From Ziziphus jujuba (taxonomy: Eukaryota; Streptophyta; Magnoliopsida; Rosales; Rhamnaceae), in assembly GCF_031755915.1 (NCBI RefSeq), contig NC_083379.1:25668001-25732000 (forward strand): DNA of 64,000 nucleotides, written 5' to 3'. The notes under the pieces are model-generated. The model did not search any database. It saw only the letters and a program-made list of their open reading frames with translations, and was not told where the DNA came from. How positions within the stretch are numbered: the stretch's first letter is position 1; each line of letters begins with the position of its first letter. The translations under genes were made by a program, and so were the position numbers. Positions 60,996 to 64,000 of this stretch are shown piece after piece.

Positions 60996-62031
60996 TGTTG
61001 GGGTGAGAAGGTTATGACCAAGAGCAAGCTAGCTTGAAGTGTTAGCAACAAGCAAGCTTTTGGTGATGCTCTTGGGAATGGTTGTGAGTGAGTTGTGTTT
61101 TTAGGTTTTGGTTATGGTGTTTTATGGTTTTTAGGGTTCCTAAAGTGTTCTAAGGCGTTGAAGAAGAGATAAGAAGAAGAGGAACACGTTGGCTTTTGAA
61201 AATAAGGCTTTGATGTGTAGCCATTTCATTCATTTTTCAATATAAGCTTGAAATTACAACTAGTTCACACATGCCAAGCATGTGAGCTTACAAAATGAGT
61301 AAAGTATTTGAAATTTAAAAAGTAAAATGGTCAACACCTAACTTTTCATACACAAAAGAGTCAAAAACCAGCTGCAACATGTCTATTCCAAATATAGTAA
61401 AAAGTGGCACATGGTTTGAACTAAGTTCCTATTGTTTAACTAGTTTGGGTAAACAACCAAACTAGCTTCACCTACTTAGTTCCCCTTTGTATATGCTTAT
61501 GAAACTTGGTTAGAAGCATCCTTGGTCATCAATAAATATTGTTCCAAGAGATAGGAAAGTTCTGGAACCGGATCATGGGCCAAACAGCTCCAAAGCTGAC
61601 CCATACTCTGCATACTGGGCCCATCAGATACAGCAATCTGTTTGAAATAGAAAATGGACTTTCCCATGTCATTTGGACCTGAAATTTGAACCATAGTCGT
61701 CTATATATGTCTGTAGACATCCCTCAAAAGTTCAGCCCAAAACGCCATTTGTAACCTGAGATATAAGATAAATAGTGGAACTATGTTGCTGGAAATTATG
61801 AATCCAGCACCATAGGCATTTCAAGCATAACATTCCTACTCTTTTGTGCATAATTTTGCCTATACTTTTGCATACATAACTTAGGCACAAAACATTATCA
61901 AAATATACCTTGCATAAATTAAAACATACAAAAAAAAATATAAACTCATAAAAGGAAATGATTTGATACCAAGGTGTGCATGCTAGCCGGTGACATGCAC
62001 CATCAAGTGGCAAAATTGCCACACTTCAACA
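60996..62031 (-). repeat. 5' LTR of Copia E (1036 bp)
   Basis: Begins TGTTGAAGTGTGGC on the minus strand and ends CACCCCAACA, directly inside the ACTAT target copy. Confidence 0.95.
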
Positions 62032-63505
62032 ACTATTTCTTCTTCTGTGACTCCAAACTGTTTCATGTAACATTCCACAGCTGACACAACATGTCCCCTC
62101 TTTTGCTCAAACTGTAAATTTATATTATATATATATATATAAACCAATTTATAGCCTAGCGAGCCTAGCTTCATTTGTGAATGAATGAATAATAATAAAA
62201 AAGGACAAATATTTGATAGGTACTGTGTTTCACCTTTGTGGGAGACCACATCGTCCACGAGTCTGGCAACTACACATGATGCCCTCACTATCTTAGGCTC
62301 GCTGAATAACCAATCGAAAGAGTGTTTCGTAGCTTCATCTCCCATGCCAACAAAGGAAATGCCTGCCATCAAACCATACCCAGAGGTATCAAGAGCCAAA
62401 GGCATAATATTCCTCCATTGTCGGGTTATGTGGTTTTTGTGAAAGCATTTGACCTCTTCCAAGTAAGCTCTCACTTGATATATCATCTAAAAATAAAAAA
62501 TAAATATAGAAATAAAACCACCAGCCTAAATTATTTTATAACATTAAGACTTTTTCATATTTATAACTGGTTTTATTTATAATTATTTGTTTTTATATGG
62601 TCGTTTGGTATTTTAATTATTATTATGGTGCTTGTATTTTTTTGGGACAAGCAGTATTTTTTCTAAATAGGTCAAGTTTGTAAAAGGTGGACCAACTATA
62701 GTTTATATATTGATGTAACGAACTCAATATAATGATTTTGCCTTATTTCTCTCCTTCTTCATGAAATTGCTTATTTCTCTCCTTGGGTTTAGGGGAAGAG
62801 AACGAAATGCATTTTTTTCAGGAGGTTCTTACTGCTTGTTTAGCATAGTCAACGCAATATGGTTTTCCTAGTTTGGTCATTTCCTCTTCAATCTCACTAT
62901 AAGCGTCCAAGAGTGCCTGGTAACAAAACTGCATGTAGGTCTAAAGTTGACTAACCATACAAATGTCCCATCTGAAAATAAAATAAGACACTTTATATTA
63001 AATAACATGTTTTGCGAAATATATACTAATTACATTAATTAGTTATGTACATAGAAAATGGGAATTCAAACCTTTCCACAGCTTCAGTAAAGAGCTCTAG
63101 CTTCTCGAGTGTGCCGTACACATTATATATATCATCAATAACAAAGGTCATTACAATGACTTTAGTCAACGTCCTCCTTGCATGGTAATACCGAGGCTCA
63201 AAATAAACACCCAAAATTCCAAAAGTAACACTCAATTACTCTATCTCTTGCAAAAGGGAGCTTCTTTGCAAATTCCAACTCCTTCCACCACCTAAATCCC
63301 AACCAAAAAAAAAATTTTTAAAAAAAATTTGATCATTATCAAATATCATGTTATATTTATGTATATATAATTTTTCTATGTTGGTTGAAGTTGTTTTTCG
63401 TGGATGTCTATATTATATTATTGGGAATAGGATGATCTTATTACTGGTATTAGAATGTAAACGTCCACCAAGAACTGGGCAACCTCACCTACTGTGACAA
63501 GCTTT

Positions 63506-63530
63506 ACACACACACACACACACACACACC
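63506..63530. repeat. (CA)n microsatellite in TPS2 intron 3
   Basis: About twelve CA units followed by a C-run (63532-63540), within the intron between the exon 3 remnant and exon 4. Confidence 0.9.
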
Positions 63531-63882
63531 CGCCCCCCCCAACACAGAGACACACAAGCATACAACTTTGTCAAATCTGATAATACCTTGCAATATCACT
63601 TAATTTCTTCTTGTGCACTTGGTGAAGAAAGTTGAAATCTAACTTTGCGAAAGTTAGAAGAACCTCATTCTGTGAAGGGTCTTGGGGGTAGATGGACATG
63701 TAATACCTTACCTCTAGCCTTGGTAAGCCTCTTCGACAGGAAATGGTCACCCCAAATGCTTGGATGATAATTGGCAGAATTGCGATTCGCATCGGATTCA
63801 TTGGCAGCAGCATTTGGAACTGGAAGGGTTGATAGAACCGGAACAACCATTTCTTTCGTAATATGAAAGTAATAGGTATTGG

Positions 63883-63889
63883 ATTTATA
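63883..63889 (-). promoter_or_regulatory. Possible TATA box of TPS2
   Basis: TATAAAT on the minus strand, 33-39 bp before the ATG at 63850. If used, the 5' UTR would be only a few bases long, so the call is tentative. Confidence 0.4.
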
Positions 63890-63942
63890 GGAACTTTTTT
63901 TTTTTTTAAATAGTAAGGATATTAAGCTTGTAGCCAGGATAG

Positions 63943-63996
63943 TATGAGTGGAAGATACTGGCTATGCTCTATGAGTGGAAGATACTGGCTATGCTC
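63943..63996. repeat. Two exact 27-bp tandem copies upstream of TPS2
   Basis: Each copy starts TATGAGTGGAAGATACTGG and ends CTATGCTC. Located 93-146 bp before the start codon; the array may continue beyond the window edge. Confidence 0.92.
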
Positions 63997-64000
63997 TTTA

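Larger units (their letters stand above)
55846..62031 (-). mobile_element. Copia element E: young, nearly complete, inserted in TPS2 exon 7
   Basis: 6186 bp on the minus strand with two LTRs of equal length (1036 bp): 5' LTR 62031-60996 and 3' LTR 56881-55846. Ends are TGTTGAAGTG and CCCCAACA. The target duplication ACTAT is perfect (55841-55845 and 62032-62036). PBS 60992-60981 (TGGTATCAGAGC) lies three bases from the LTR; PPT 56890-56882. I count about 18 differences between the LTRs, near 1.8 percent, so insertion is recent. Coding is complete in domain content but carries two stops and one frameshift, so this copy is not autonomous as read. Confidence 0.95.
55627..63850 (-). pseudogene. 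TPS2: TPS-a sesquiterpene synthase pseudogene, exon 7 split by Copia E
   Basis: Start ATG at 63850: MVVPVLSTLPVPN, then YHPSIWGDHFLS of exon 1, fused within one segment (63850-63587) to the end of exon 3 (LPRLEVRYYMSIY, LLTFAKLDFNFL, LSDIAR); exon 2 and most of exon 3 are gone. Exon 4, 63291-63072: 220 bp (family 219) with a 1-bp insertion near 63215; the DDxxD motif reads DDIYN. Exon 5, 62971-62833: 139 bp, with TAG at 62943-62941. Exon 6, 62486-62234: 253 bp (family 249), with a local compensated shift and one extra A at the donor. Exon 7, 62111-62032 plus 55840-55627: FEQKRGHVVSAVECYMKQ and [13 protein letters not shown], stop TAA. All introns keep GT/AG. An active relative would make a sesquiterpene from farnesyl diphosphate in the cytosol. 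Confidence 0.9.

Noticed and set aside
1..64000. tRNA or rRNA genes
   Set aside because: No cloverleaf with A and B box pattern or rDNA segment was noticed; Met-tRNA matches are only retrotransposon primer sites.

Overview
This window is nuclear DNA from a flowering plant, almost certainly a eudicot: AT-rich, intron-containing genes, plant Copia and Gypsy retrotransposons primed by initiator Met-tRNA, and TPS-a-type terpene synthase fragments. The species cannot be named from sequence alone. Nearly all of it is nested transposon sequence. Only one host gene looks potentially functional; two terpene synthase loci are decayed.

Left end (1-4.26 kb): the first four exons of a chloroplast inositol-monophosphatase-like gene (IMPL1 type), minus strand, running off the left edge. 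A 5.84-kb non-autonomous Helitron (4258-10094) lies 143 bp upstream of its start codon. The Helitron carries a 336-bp tandem duplication, unrecognised coding scraps and a Gypsy solo LTR (7985-9840) whose U3 is replaced by a 1.07-kb minisatellite array.

10.1-28.7 kb: an inverted-repeat element, then a large, ruined CACTA (En/Spm) transposon. It has a CACTA terminal motif at 12030, short subterminal repeats, a ~400-bp tandem array to about 20.3 kb and a degenerate TNP2 transposase (20313-28430). It was hit by a 3-kb solo LTR (TSD TATAT), a hAT-like foldback MITE, an unclassified insert and Gypsy element A (21019-26918), which splits TNP2 exactly. A second Helitron-type 3' terminus lies at 28632-28659.

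28.7-47 kb: a low-complexity region with ~0.8-kb and larger duplications, then Gypsy element C (34663-46978) with a related element B (36140-41864) nested inside it. A and B share the same permuted, catalytically dead pol and the same stop codon in the gag zinc knuckle, whereas C keeps recognisable RT and integrase. This points to a non-autonomous lineage moved in trans. In the whole family the polyprotein reads through the polypurine tract into the 3' LTR.

47.5-64 kb: two tandem TPS-a sesquiterpene synthase pseudogenes, minus strand. TPS1 keeps only exons 6-7 and is split by Copia D (48057-52984, TSD CCCTT). TPS2 has exons 4-7 plus a fused exon 1/3 remnant and is split in exon 7 by a young, almost complete Copia E (55846-62031, TSD ACTAT). 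Between them lies a 1.4-kb hAT-like non-autonomous element.

All calls come from reading the sequence by eye; family names rest on remembered motif similarity, and no database search was made.
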